The notes under the pieces were generated by a model. The model was not told the DNA's origin. It was given only the letters and a program-made list of their open reading frames with translations, and did no database searches. DNA of 22,080 nt from NCBI GenBank assembly GCA_041685935.1, contig JAWLES010000024.1, positions 1 to 22,080 on the forward strand, read 5' to 3'. Position 1 is the stretch's first letter; each line of letters starts with the position of its first letter. The stretch comes from JAIPEK01 sp041685935 (GTDB lineage Bacteria; Desulfobacterota; Desulfobacteria; Desulfobacterales; Desulfobacteraceae). The position numbers and the translations under genes were made by a program. Of the stretch, positions 1 to 8,506 are shown in pieces.

Positions 1-1
1 C

Positions 2-364
2 ACAGAAGAACTTAAAAAATGGATCGACTCGGGAAAGGACATGCTTATCGTGGATACCATGCCGTACGAAGCCAGCTACAAAAAACAGCATGTGCCCGGA
101 GCGGTCCAGTTTCTGTTTCCCATACCGGACATGAACGAGTGGGATACCGAAGAAACCGGCGGCAAAACCTTGGAGGACTTTAAAAAACTGCTGGGGGATA
201 ACAAGGACAGGCGGATCGTGATCTACTGCGGTTTCGTCAAGTGCACCCGCAGCCACAACGGCGCAGCCTGGGCTGTCAAACTCGGCTACAATAACGTCTA
301 CCGCTACCCCGGAGGGGTCTTTGCCTGGAAAGGGGCGGATCTTCCCCTTGAAAAGGCGGAGTAG
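2..364 (+). CDS. Rhodanese-like domain protein (5' end outside window)
   Basis: The reading frame is open from base 2, so the gene begins before the window. The codons before the first visible ATG (base 41) already encode typical rhodanese sequence (EELKKWIDSGKD, then LIVDT), so that ATG is unlikely to be the start. Visible marks are the VPGA turn and the active-site segment YCGFVKCTRS, followed by the usual C-terminal helix and YPGGVFAWKGADLPL. Rhodaneses move sulfane sulfur through a persulfide on the loop cysteine. Here the first loop Cys is seven residues before the Arg rather than the usual five, and a second Cys lies inside the loop. Whether a signal peptide exists cannot be seen. It ends in TAG, 9 bases before the next gene on the same strand, so the two are probably co-transcribed. 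Substrate unknown. Confidence 0.85.
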   Translation, partial: TEELKKWIDSGKDMLIVDTMPYEASYKKQHVPGAVQFLFPIPDMNEWDTEETGGKTLEDFKKLLGDNKDRRIVIYCGFVKCTRSHNGAAWAVKLGYNNVYRYPGGVFAWKGADLPLEKAE

Positions 365-373
365 ACCAGCGGG

Positions 374-949
374 ATGATGACAGTGATGCCGAACCGTTAC
401 AACCGACATGATCCGCAGGCCGAGGGGTTGATCACACAGGTTAAAGAACGTGCGGAAAATCTGTATCAGACCAGGCAGGTGCTTTGCACCGAAGCGGTTG
501 TGCTGACATTGAACAATGCTTTCAACGGCGGCCTGAGCGACACTCAGGCCGTCTCCGTTTCAGCGCCGTTCAGCATAGCGCTGGGAGACAGCGGCTGTAT
601 ATGCGGTGCTTTGAGTGGAGCTGTTTTGGCGTGCGGTCTTTTTACAGGAAACGAACAGTCCCGGTTTCACCGCAGATGCATGCGGGAAAGTGCAAGGCAG
701 CTGCATGATGAGTTTAAAGCCGCCAATGGGGCAACCTGCTGCCGGGTCCTCACACGCAAAGTCCGCCATGACCGACAGGCACACTTCGAACAGTGCGCCC
801 GTTTGACAGGGAGCGCCGCTGAAATGGCAGCGCGGCTGATTCTGCATCAAAGGCCCGAGCTTGCCGGAAGTGCAGACACCGGATTTCTTCATAAGATGGA
901 TACCAGGGTCGGCGCATTGATAAACCGGCTGGTTCGAAAGTTTGCCTGA
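374..949 (+). CDS. C_GCAxxG_C_C family putative redox protein
   Basis: A 191-residue protein with the cysteine layout of the C_GCAxxG_C_C family: Cys38 in a helix-start context (LCTEAVVLTL), the GCICGALSGAVLACG block with Cys75, Cys77 and Cys87, a Cys102, the pair Cys122-Cys123 (GATCCRVLT) and a late Cys141. Members are small cysteine-rich proteins of anaerobes, thought to be redox-active, with no established reaction. There is no membrane segment or export signal, so it is probably cytoplasmic. Starts at 374, 377 or 386 are all possible, because none has a strong Shine-Dalgarno sequence. It follows the rhodanese gene closely, which fits a sulfur or thiol redox role, but that is inference. 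It ends in TGA; the frame beyond shows no family-like continuation. Confidence 0.78.
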   Translation: MMTVMPNRYNRHDPQAEGLITQVKERAENLYQTRQVLCTEAVVLTLNNAFNGGLSDTQAVSVSAPFSIALGDSGCICGALSGAVLACGLFTGNEQSRFHRRCMRESARQLHDEFKAANGATCCRVLTRKVRHDRQAHFEQCARLTGSAAEMAARLILHQRPELAGSADTGFLHKMDTRVGALINRLVRKFA

Positions 950-1020
950 AGAGGGCAACACCCGAAGTCCATGACCTCAAAAACAACATGTGCAAAAGGT
1001 TCAGATTGCCGAAGAGGGGT

Positions 1021-1221
1021 TTATCCTTGCGGGTTATTTAACTGGCCGGTTCCCATGATACCCTGGATATGATCAAGCAGTCGTTTTTCATGAGCGTCGA
1101 ACTCAAGGTCCCGGCCGAATAAGGTCAGTATTTTATGGTACTCATCCCTGGTGATGACGTTCGTATGGATGGCTTTTTCAATCGCCGAATTAAATTCCGA
1201 ATCCGGGTGTGTAAATTTCAT
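1021..1221 (-). CDS. Small hypothetical protein downstream of the hybrid kinase
   Basis: A 66-residue charged, helix-rich protein with no cysteine, signal peptide or membrane segment. I do not recognise a family. It is probably real because a strong ribosome-binding sequence (GAGGAGGA) lies just upstream of the ATG, and it begins 29 bases after the stop of the hybrid kinase on the same strand, so it is likely translated from the same mRNA. A role as a partner of the kinase is only inferred from position. Its 3' end faces the C_GCAxxG_C_C gene; the 71 bases between the two stops show no clear terminator. Confidence 0.6.
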   Translation of the reverse strand: MKFTHPDSEFNSAIEKAIHTNVITRDEYHKILTLFGRDLEFDAHEKRLLDHIQGIMGTGQLNNPQG

Positions 1222-1250
1222 AGTGTCCTCCTCTTTTTCGGTTTGCAGGA

Positions 1251-3557
1251 TTACTGTTCATTCTCGATCATCTTGCGCACTTTCACAGCAAGATCTTTCA
1301 TGGAAAACGGTTTTTGGATATAGTGCAAGCCTTCTGCCAATATCCCGTGCCGCACGATGACATCGGATGTATACCCGGACATGAATAGCGTTTTAATATC
1401 CGGGTAAAAAGTGTTGACCCGGGTTGTAAAATCAAGACCGTTCATTTCCGGCATTATCACATCGGTTATAAGCAGATCGATCATTCCGCCGCTGGATTTG
1501 ACAGTTTCCAAAGCTTCACGGGCTGATTCTGAAGCAAGCACCTTGTATCCCAGTTTTTCAAGCATGGTTTCGGCTAAATTCAAAACAGAAATCTCGTCTT
1601 CCAGGATAAGTATCGTTTCACCTTCGCCCAACGGATATTCCTCCAGGTTTTCTTTGCCCGAGACAGCCGCCTTCCCGGCATGGCGCGGCAGGTATATTTT
1701 AAAGGCAGTGCCATGTCCGGGCTCGCTGTATACATTAATAAACCCGCTGTTCTGCTTGACAATGCCGTAGACCGTTGGAAGACCCAGACCGGTGCCCTTG
1801 CCGACCTCCTTGGTTGTAAAAAACGGTTCGAACAGATTATCAATGACCTCATTATCCATGCCGCATCCGGTATCGCTTACTGTCAGCATTACGAATGGTC
1901 CCGGCACAAAGCCGGTATGGCTTTCGCAGTATTGCTCGTCAAATTCGATGTTTTCCGTTTCTATTGTTATCTTGCCGATGTCTGCAATGGCATCCCTGGC
2001 ATTGACCACAAGATTTACAAGTATCTGGTCAAGCTGGGAAGGGTCCATCTTTACCAGCCAGGAATTTTGGCCGGGCTTCCAGAAAAGCTCGATGTTTTCT
2101 CCGATGAGCTGCTGAAGCATATTGAGCATGCTTGCCAAACTGTCGTTTAAATTCATCACTTCCGGGGAGATGGTCTGCTTTCTTGCGAAAGCCAGCAGCT
2201 TGCGAACGATTACAGCGGATCTTTTCCCGGCTTCATGGATCTGCAAAGCATTATCATACCACGGCTCGGACGGAGAAAGCGTATCAGTCATCATTTCCGC
2301 GTAACCGTTGATGATGGTAAGCATGTTATTGAAATCATGTGCCACACCACCGGCAAGGCGGCCCACGGATTCCAGTTTCCGGGACTGGGACAGCTGGGAT
2401 TGAAGCTTTTCGCGCTCCTGTTCGGCCCGCTTGGGCTCGGTGATGTCAATGCAGGAGGCTACGCTGCGATTCGTCCCTGGAATCATGGTCACGGTCAGCA
2501 GAATATTCCGTTTTTCACCGTTTCGAGTAATAAAACCGGACTCGTACTGGCGTGGCGCTGCACCGGGATTCCGGCGCCGCAAATAATGGTTTTTCTTCAT
2601 CCAGTCCACGTCATCAGGGTGAACAAATTCAATCCAGGATTTTTTCCCTTCAACCTCCTGCTTTGGATATCCGGAGAGCTCTTCGAAAATTGAGTTGACA
2701 AGAGAAATTGTGGTGTCCTCCTCAACAATGAACATAGCAGAGCCTGATGTCTCGAATATGGCGCGGTAGTAGCTTTCAGACCGGCGCAGAGCTTCTTCGG
2801 CCTGTTTACGCTCGGTTATATCGCGGATATTGCATTGCACCAACCTTGCCTTATCAACCATATAAATATCCGTATAAATTACTTGCCCGGTCTTCGCCCG
2901 CACCGGAGCATCTTTGTAAGTGAGAATGCCGTCCTTTTCCAGTATCTGTATGATTTCCTGTATGATCCCGATATCTCCGGGAAAACCGATATCCATGACC
3001 TCTTTTCCAATAAGCTCATCATGGCTGTAGCCGAGCATCTCAATGACTGCGGGATTTGCATGGGTTATCCTGCCTTCAGCTTTTTCCAGAAGCACCATCC
3101 CGTCATTGGCTGTCTCAAAAAGCCGCCTGTAGCGTTCTTCAGACTCTGATAACAATTTATCCCGTTTTCTGCGCTCGGTTATGTCTTCTATGGCAAGGAG
3201 GATAAGCCGTTCTTTTCCGTACTTTCTTGGAATCTCCCTGGCATTGAAAAGCATTGTGCGCCGGCCGAGGCCGGCAAATTCATGGTTAAGCTCATAGTCA
3301 TCAAGGATCATTTTTTGAGGAAGGAGGGTCTCGAGCAGTTGCCGCAGTTCCGGAATGTCCCACTGTCTGCTGCCCAGATCGTATATAAGGCTGCCCAAAG
3401 TCTCTTCAGGTTTTACCTTAAAAACGTCATAAAAGGAACGACTGGCTGAAATCACCCTTAAATCATGATCCAGAACGATTAAAGGCTCACGAACGGCGTT
3501 GATGAAACTATCTGCATATTCAAGTATTTCATCATCGTATGTTTCAGAATATGTCAT
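1251..3557 (-). CDS. Multi-PAS hybrid sensor histidine kinase with C-terminal receiver
   Basis: A 768-residue signalling protein. From the N terminus: PAS domain about 10-125, PAS about 138-250, PAS about 258-375 (each ending in a DITERK- or DITEPK-like PAC motif), a HisKA helix with the phospho-acceptor in GGVAHDFNN (His407), a HATPase domain with N box (NLVVNARDA, near 515-523), G1 (DTGCGMD), F box (FEPFFTTK) and G2 (GKGTGLGL), then a receiver domain with phospho-acceptor Asp699 in LLITDVIMPEMNG and conserved Lys749 (QKPF). No membrane segment is visible, so it is probably a cytoplasmic sensor; no heme or flavin motif stands out, so the signal is unknown. I chose the ATG at 3557, preceded by CAGGAAT; a GTG at 3638 in the same frame would add 27 residues without a PAS match. 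No separate response regulator lies nearby, so output probably passes through the fused receiver to a distant partner. Confidence 0.93.
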   Translation of the reverse strand: MTYSETYDDEILEYADSFINAVREPLIVLDHDLRVISASRSFYDVFKVKPEETLGSLIYDLGSRQWDIPELRQLLETLLPQKMILDDYELNHEFAGLGRRTMLFNAREIPRKYGKERLILLAIEDITERRKRDKLLSESEERYRRLFETANDGMVLLEKAEGRITHANPAVIEMLGYSHDELIGKEVMDIGFPGDIGIIQEIIQILEKDGILTYKDAPVRAKTGQVIYTDIYMVDKARLVQCNIRDITERKQAEEALRRSESYYRAIFETSGSAMFIVEEDTTISLVNSIFEELSGYPKQEVEGKKSWIEFVHPDDVDWMKKNHYLRRRNPGAAPRQYESGFITRNGEKRNILLTVTMIPGTNRSVASCIDITEPKRAEQEREKLQSQLSQSRKLESVGRLAGGVAHDFNNMLTIINGYAEMMTDTLSPSEPWYDNALQIHEAGKRSAVIVRKLLAFARKQTISPEVMNLNDSLASMLNMLQQLIGENIELFWKPGQNSWLVKMDPSQLDQILVNLVVNARDAIADIGKITIETENIEFDEQYCESHTGFVPGPFVMLTVSDTGCGMDNEVIDNLFEPFFTTKEVGKGTGLGLPTVYGIVKQNSGFINVYSEPGHGTAFKIYLPRHAGKAAVSGKENLEEYPLGEGETILILEDEISVLNLAETMLEKLGYKVLASESAREALETVKSSGGMIDLLITDVIMPEMNGLDFTTRVNTFYPDIKTLFMSGYTSDVIVRHGILAEGLHYIQKPFSMKDLAVKVRKMIENEQ

Positions 3558-3750
3558 TTTTTTATTCCTGAAAATTTTATCCCGCAGCCCAGAACATGTT
3601 TTAAGCGGGACTGCCATAACAGCGGTTACAGCCGCCACATTATTTTAATTCAAGTTATGTGCCAGGTTTACGGCTCACGGCGAAATGAGTCCGCCGCACT
3701 GATATGTCAGGGTTATAATATGCTGAATCCGTTTGAAGACAGGTAAGCAA

Positions 3751-3784
3751 AGTGTTCATATTTAACCAGTGTTCAAATATGACC
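3751..3784 (-). promoter_or_regulatory. 17-bp tandem direct repeat with internal dyad, candidate operator for the kinase gene
   Basis: Two head-to-tail copies on the plus strand, AGTGTTCATATTTAACC (3751-3767) and AGTGTTCAAATATGACC (3768-3784), match at 14 of 17 positions. They also hold a perfect 8-bp inverted repeat, TCATATTT (3756-3763) with AAATATGA (3775-3782). Read on the minus strand, a good -10 candidate (TATTAT, 3720-3715, overlapping TATAAC) lies just downstream, without a convincing -35 box. That puts the repeats at roughly -45 to -80, where an activator would bind. A short ORF across this interval (3655-3840) has no ribosome-binding site and is not called. Confidence 0.45.
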
Positions 3785-3851
3785 TTAAGAAGAAGAAGGG
3801 CGGGGAATATCTGATAAGAACGGTCATGCACGGATGCCATGTACCGTTGGA

Positions 3852-6017
3852 TTACACCCCTTCCCCGGTCTGATCCGGCGCATCCTTTAAAATAATTCTC
3901 GCATCAACCACATCAAGCCCTTGCTCGTGGAGGATGACCGGATTCAAATCCATCTCCAGGATGTCCGGGTAGGATTCCACAAGCTCAGAACAGGTCAAAA
4001 GAAGTTTTTTCAACGCCTTTTTGTCATATTTCGCCTGTCCCCTGACACCGTCCAGGATAACGGAAGATCTCGTATCGTTGATCATGTGCTTTGCAAATGT
4101 ATTGGAAATGGGCAGAACCCTGAAAGTAACGTCTTTGAGAATCTCTACCATTATGCCGCCGAGCCCGTACATGATCACGGGGCCGAACTGGTCATCCGTT
4201 TTGGTGCCGATGATTATTTCAAGGCCTTTTGCCGCCATCGGGGAGACCAGCACTCCTTTGATGTCAGCGGCGGGGTTGAATTTCTGCGCATTTTCAAGGA
4301 TTTCCCTGAAGGCCTGCCGTATCTGCGCCTCTGATGCCAACTCGACTTTTACGCCGCCTGCGTCACTTTTATGAAGGATGTCCGGGGAGACGATTTTTAA
4401 AACAACATTCCCCTCAAATTCTTGCGATATGGCCACGGCCTCATCTTCAGTCACCGCCACACGGTCTTTTGAAACAAACGTCCCGTTGCCGTGCATGCTT
4501 AAAAGCTGTTTGGCCTCGTTTTCAAGAAGGGCGTTTCTGTTTTCCGATCTTGCTTTTTCAATAATCGCCCTGCCGCTTTTTCTGGCTTTCGCCCCCCAGT
4601 TAAATTCAAAATTGGTCTTGGCATGATACGAGTCAAGATAGAGACCGTACTTGCAGAGGGAGGCGATGCACTTGCATGAGATATCAAGGGAGTCGGTGAA
4701 CGGAATATCAAAGTACCTAAGCACTTTAAACGTATGGGAGTCATACGTGCTGTAAAGACTGTGCAGAAGAACGGGTTTGTTTTTCTTTCCCGCCATTTTA
4801 CCGAGACGGTGGGCAGCCTCCTCTTCCGGCATGGAGAGGCTTTCGGAAAAACGGATGCCGTATCCGCCAAACAGCCCCACGATTAAAAGTCCTCCCACTT
4901 CAGGATCGTTCAGTATGATTTTTGCGCAGTCCGCAAAAACGGACGGATCAGCATCGGCTCCTCCGGCCACATCCACCGGATTCACAACAGAGGCGGCCTC
5001 CGGGAGTATTTTTTTAAGGTTTCCCCGGGTTTTCTCTGAAAGTTCCGGAAGATCGATGCCGTAGTCCGAAAGCAGGTCTGCGGCAATGGTGCCGTGGCCT
5101 CCGCCGTCTGTCAGGACGGCCACCTTGTTGTTCTTAATCGGCGGCTGGCTGGCCAGGCTCTCAGCAACCGGGAAGAGCTCGTCCGAGTTCTCAATCACAA
5201 TAATGCCGGCTCGTTCATACGCGGACCTGGCCACGTCGCTGCTGCCTGCCAGAGAACCTGTGTGGGAACCGGCGGACTTTTTACCGGTTGCCGACCGCCC
5301 GCTCTTTAAAAGAATGACCGGTTTTTTTCTGCAGGTCTTATGCGCCTGCTGGAGAAATTTTCTACCTTGACTCATTCCTTCCACATAGATGAGAATCGCG
5401 TTTGTATCAGGATCATCAGTCAAAAACTCCAGATATTCATGAAATTTTATATCTGATTCATTCCCCACCCCCACATAATAGGTAAACCCTTCATGCTGAC
5501 GGATCATGGCTTCCGTGATCAGGGTGAGCGCCATGTTGCCGCTCTGGCAGAGCAGAGCAATATCCCCCTTGGGGGCATTTTCAATACCGGCAAGGTTCAT
5601 GTTGCTTTTCATGTTAATCACGCCGGAGGTGTTGGGACCAACCAGCCTTACCCCGGTCTCCTCTGCCACCTTTAACATCTCCTCCTCAAGTTTTTTTCCT
5701 TCGGCGCCGAGCTCCCTGAATCCGCCTGCGACAATGACCGCACCTGCCACGTTCTTCCTGCCGCAGTCCTTCAAAATCGAGGGAATGGTTTTGGCAGGTG
5801 TGGTGATAAGCGCCAGATCCACCTCCTTTTCGATATCATTGACACTCTTGTAGCATTGAAGGCCAAGGAGCGTGTCTTCTTTCGGGTTTACAGGAAATAT
5901 GTCACCTTCGTAGCCCTCTTTCAGCAGTGTTTTAATCGCCTGGTATCCTCTTTTGGTTTCATTCCTGGATGCCCCGATAACCGCAACCGATTTTGCATTC
6001 AGCACTCTGTCAAGCAT
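3852..6017 (-). CDS. ADP-forming acetate/acyl-CoA synthetase, fused alpha-beta subunits
   Basis: A 721-residue NDP-forming acyl-CoA synthetase, which makes acyl-CoA from acid, CoA and ATP, or runs in reverse to conserve energy as ATP. The CoA-binding Rossmann domain covers about 1-130 (AVIGASRNETKRG near the N terminus, VGPNTSG near 127-132). The two succinyl-CoA-ligase-like domains cover about 150-460; SAGSHTGSLAGS holds the expected phospho-histidine, His252. An ATP-grasp domain covers about 490-710, with the conserved HKSDAGGV motif and the DLNPV end motif. The fused alpha-beta order and length fit the single-chain type; there is no GNAT domain, so it is not the fused protein acetyltransferase form. 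The start ATG follows AAAGG by about nine bases. Substrate (acetate, branched-chain or aryl acid) cannot be read from sequence. It is transcribed alone, toward the kinase. Confidence 0.93.
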   Translation of the reverse strand: MLDRVLNAKSVAVIGASRNETKRGYQAIKTLLKEGYEGDIFPVNPKEDTLLGLQCYKSVNDIEKEVDLALITTPAKTIPSILKDCGRKNVAGAVIVAGGFRELGAEGKKLEEEMLKVAEETGVRLVGPNTSGVINMKSNMNLAGIENAPKGDIALLCQSGNMALTLITEAMIRQHEGFTYYVGVGNESDIKFHEYLEFLTDDPDTNAILIYVEGMSQGRKFLQQAHKTCRKKPVILLKSGRSATGKKSAGSHTGSLAGSSDVARSAYERAGIIVIENSDELFPVAESLASQPPIKNNKVAVLTDGGGHGTIAADLLSDYGIDLPELSEKTRGNLKKILPEAASVVNPVDVAGGADADPSVFADCAKIILNDPEVGGLLIVGLFGGYGIRFSESLSMPEEEAAHRLGKMAGKKNKPVLLHSLYSTYDSHTFKVLRYFDIPFTDSLDISCKCIASLCKYGLYLDSYHAKTNFEFNWGAKARKSGRAIIEKARSENRNALLENEAKQLLSMHGNGTFVSKDRVAVTEDEAVAISQEFEGNVVLKIVSPDILHKSDAGGVKVELASEAQIRQAFREILENAQKFNPAADIKGVLVSPMAAKGLEIIIGTKTDDQFGPVIMYGLGGIMVEILKDVTFRVLPISNTFAKHMINDTRSSVILDGVRGQAKYDKKALKKLLLTCSELVESYPDILEMDLNPVILHEQGLDVVDARIILKDAPDQTGEGV

Positions 6018-6503
6018 GGGAGTTAACCTTTTTGTTATGATTTTTTATATTCAGAATTTTCCAGTGTTGCCCGCCTCTCTTTTTTGCAGCTGTTTTCCCG
6101 GCCATTGCAGGAATCTCTTGTCGCTGTTTTTTTCACAGCTTATAAATTCGCATTCCATTCAGGACCTCTCAGGTTTTTTCAGGCTGATTTTCAGGCGGGG
6201 TGTTCCGGCCGGGCTGCACCTGACCGGGGGTCTTTGAAAAATCGGAAAGAGCAATTCAAAGATCCCATGCCGGCAGTGAGATTAAAAAATTTCTTACCAT
6301 AATATGCTTTGTAAAAACAACCTTCGCAAAAGTCAATACGGAAATCTTTTTTTCTTGAACTCACCGGTGATTTCTTTTAGTATGGAACCGGCTGTATGCC
6401 TTGAAACGGTTGTCTGCAGGGATTTGGCACAGGAAGGCAGCGGTGATCAGGGAGCGATTTTCACATGACAGACAGTGACCGGTTATAAAAACAGGGGAAG
6501 TGT
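6018..6503. other. Divergent intergenic region (486 bp) without a gene
   Basis: This AT-rich stretch separates two divergently oriented genes, the acyl-CoA synthetase and the carbon-nitrogen hydrolase, and should hold promoters for both. Short ORFs in it lack ribosome-binding sites and family resemblance. Apart from one promoter-like site with a palindrome (6355-6383) I see no tRNA, riboswitch-like fold or repeat. A TGGCAC at 6425-6430 resembles half of a sigma-54 promoter, but the spacing to the next GC is one base off. Confidence 0.6.
6355..6383 (+). promoter_or_regulatory. Candidate promoter with operator-like palindrome for the hydrolase gene
   Basis: TTGAAC (6355-6360), a 17-base spacer and TAGTAT (6378-6383) give 4 of 6 matches to each sigma-70 box. 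The spacer begins with the perfect 10-bp palindrome TCACCGGTGA (6361-6370), where a bound repressor would block polymerase. The predicted leader to the ATG at 6504 would be about 115 bases. The boxes are only moderate, so this is a tentative call. Confidence 0.3.
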
Positions 6504-7298
6504 ATGAAACTCGGCGTTGTACAAATGGATGCCCCGTCCGGGCAGGTGGAATCCAACATGTCAAAGGTTGCGCGATATGCGCGGCAGGCGGCAGGGGAAG
6601 GGTGCGATGCGGTCGTTTTCCCGGAAATGGTGGACACCGGGTACAATATGGCGGCCATTTCTGCCACTGCCTCCGACTGGGATGGAAAACCTTTTCAGGC
6701 AGTATGCTCGGCGGCCTTGGAAAATAAGATTCATATTATATGCAACATATCGGAGAGAGACGGGGGGAACATATACAATACCACCGCCGTGGTCGATCCG
6801 TCAGGGAGATTTGTTGGAAAGTACCGGAAAATGCATCTTGCCGCATACCCCCCGCTGAATGAAGAGCGCTGTATTACACCGGGAGACGGCCCGGCAACGG
6901 TTCGGATCAATGATATCCGAATGGGCCTTTTAATCTGTTATGACCTGAGATTTCCGGAAATGAGCCGATCTCTCGTACTAGGCGGAGCTGATGTGCTTAT
7001 TCTGTGTTCGGCATGGCCTTTCCCCAGGCTCAGGCATTTAAGCACCCTGATACAGGCACGGGCCATTGAAAACCAGGTCTATTTTGCCGCCGCCAACCGA
7101 GTGGGCACTGAGAACGGGATAACCTTCTGCGGTTCAAGCTGTATTGTCGATCCTTACGGGGTAGCGGCCGCAGCTGCTTCAGAAGAGAAGGAGACCCTTA
7201 TCACCGCGGATATTGATGCCGGGACCATGGCCGAGGTACGCGCGAGGATGCCTGTGTTCAGTCACCGGACAGAGACGGACAAGGCCCCCCTGGTGTAA
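6504..7298 (+). CDS. Carbon-nitrogen hydrolase, Nit2/omega-amidase-like
   Basis: A 264-residue nitrilase-superfamily enzyme that hydrolyses a C-N bond, most likely an amide. The catalytic triad is visible: Glu41 in VVFPEMVDTGYN, Lys109 in GKYRKMHL and nucleophile Cys145 in LLICYDLRFPE. The length is normal for a single-domain, soluble cytoplasmic member. The CYDLRFPEMSRSL block and KMHL signature resemble Nit2-type omega-amidases, which hydrolyse alpha-ketoglutaramate or alpha-ketosuccinamate after transamination of glutamine or asparagine. Carbamoylputrescine-type or other amidase activity cannot be excluded. The ATG follows AGGGGAAG. The gene stands alone and converges on the KamA-type gene, 31 bases between stops. 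The nearby glutamine transporter is on the other strand, so any link is inference. Confidence 0.88.
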   Translation: MKLGVVQMDAPSGQVESNMSKVARYARQAAGEGCDAVVFPEMVDTGYNMAAISATASDWDGKPFQAVCSAALENKIHIICNISERDGGNIYNTTAVVDPSGRFVGKYRKMHLAAYPPLNEERCITPGDGPATVRINDIRMGLLICYDLRFPEMSRSLVLGGADVLILCSAWPFPRLRHLSTLIQARAIENQVYFAAANRVGTENGITFCGSSCIVDPYGVAAAAASEEKETLITADIDAGTMAEVRARMPVFSHRTETDKAPLV

Positions 7299-7329
7299 GG
7301 AGGGCCATAAATCTTATCTTTCAGCCGGG

Positions 7330-8403
7330 CTACTCCGGGATGTTCGGCAGGGTTGTGAATTCCCCTTTATAATTTTTCAGGGTGAACTCTTTCTCGTTTT
7401 TTTCAACAATATAGTAGTCCGGCATCAGGGGAATTTTTCCTATGTTGGTGGCTATCACATACATGGGTTGCGCAAGCCCTGTGGTATGCCCTCTTATTGC
7501 ATCCCTAATGAGCTCGGCCCCTTTTTCAACAGGTGTTCTGAAATGATCAATTCCCGGGGCAGGTTCACAGTAAAATACATAGTAGGGCCTGATTCTCACC
7601 GTCAGCAGTTTCTGATGCAGTTTTTTAAAGGTATCCACATCATCGTTGATGCCTTTTAACAGCACTGCCTGGTTGCCCACATTGACCCCGCATGTAAGCA
7701 GATCGAATACGGCCTTCGCAGTCAGGTCGGTAATTTCATCGGGATGGTTGCACTGGGTATTCACCCAGACAGGAATTTTGTGGTAGCGTCCGAGGACGTT
7801 TTTAAGGCCTTGTGTAATCCTATGGGGCAGGGTTATGGGCGCCCTGGTCCCAAACCGTATCATGTCGAGATGGTCAATCTCCCTGAGTGATGATACAAGA
7901 TAGTCGATTTTGTCATCACTTAGCAGAAACGGATCACCGCCTGTAATGAGCACATCCCTGATCTCAGGATGGTTTCTGATCCACTCGAGGCCCTCTTCAA
8001 CGTCAAATTTCAGTTTCAGGTCCTGGTCAACAACCAGCTCTTTTCTGAAGCAGTGCCGGCAGTAGTTGGAGCAATTTTCAACAACGGTGAACGCGATCTT
8101 GTCATAATACTGGCGGGCAATGCAGTCCGGCCTGTGCTCGTCATCCGCCCTGTTCTCTTTCCAGACCAGATAGTCGTTCATTCCATATGTATTTTCAAGT
8201 TCCTTCAGGGAAGGAATGACCTGTTTTCGTATCGGGCAATCGGGGTTATCCTTATCCATAAGCGATGCAAAATAGGGTGTGGTGCCCCATTTGGTCTTCA
8301 TCTGTGTTAAAGCTTTCTCTTCAGCCTCGCTCAGGTTGATGAATTTCGCGAGTTTTTCAGGCGTATCAACAAATGCCTGCATTTGTTTAATCCATTCTTC
8401 CAT
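7330..8403 (-). CDS. KamA-family radical SAM, PLP-dependent aminomutase of uncertain substrate
   Basis: A 357-residue member of the lysine 2,3-aminomutase family. The radical SAM cluster motif is CSNYCRHC (Cys111, Cys115, Cys118), followed by ITGGDPF and the HFRTP block. The PLP lysine is expected at Lys323 in GKIPLMPDY. Characterised relatives move an alpha-amino group to the beta position of lysine, glutamate or arginine, or act on a lysine of EF-P. The two aspartates that hold the lysine side chain in clostridial lysine 2,3-aminomutase are not conserved: CD before the HFRTP block reads CE, and the glycine-rich DAP loop before the PLP lysine reads ATNIGK, two residues shorter. Substrate is therefore open. 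I chose the ATG at 8403, six bases after AGAGGAA; a GTG two codons upstream abuts that site. No second gene shares the transcript. Confidence 0.88.
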   Translation of the reverse strand: MEEWIKQMQAFVDTPEKLAKFINLSEAEEKALTQMKTKWGTTPYFASLMDKDNPDCPIRKQVIPSLKELENTYGMNDYLVWKENRADDEHRPDCIARQYYDKIAFTVVENCSNYCRHCFRKELVVDQDLKLKFDVEEGLEWIRNHPEIRDVLITGGDPFLLSDDKIDYLVSSLREIDHLDMIRFGTRAPITLPHRITQGLKNVLGRYHKIPVWVNTQCNHPDEITDLTAKAVFDLLTCGVNVGNQAVLLKGINDDVDTFKKLHQKLLTVRIRPYYVFYCEPAPGIDHFRTPVEKGAELIRDAIRGHTTGLAQPMYVIATNIGKIPLMPDYYIVEKNEKEFTLKNYKGEFTTLPNIPE

Positions 8404-8506
8404 TTTCACTTCCTCTCTTTCCTGCTGACGTATGTAAAAATTGACAGCTGTTCCCTATCAGCAGATCAGTTAAATTGCAATTCTTTTTTGGCTGACATTC
8501 CGCATG

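Noticed and set aside
947..1070. Second selenoprotein by read-through of the TGA ending the C_GCAxxG_C_C gene
   Set aside because: The frame beyond has cysteines but no family-like sequence, and the protein before the TGA is already full length with all expected motifs.
1680..2150. Long plus-strand ORF (156 aa) opposite the hybrid kinase gene
   Set aside because: It is antisense to the conserved HATPase-coding region and has no family resemblance.
3655..3840. 61-aa minus-strand ORF between the acyl-CoA synthetase and kinase genes
   Set aside because: No ribosome-binding site or recognisable family, and it covers the operator-like repeats and the -10 candidate.
6425..6440. Sigma-54-type promoter (TGGCAC followed by GGCAG)
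   Set aside because: The GG to GC spacing is nine instead of ten bases and the second half lacks TTGC.
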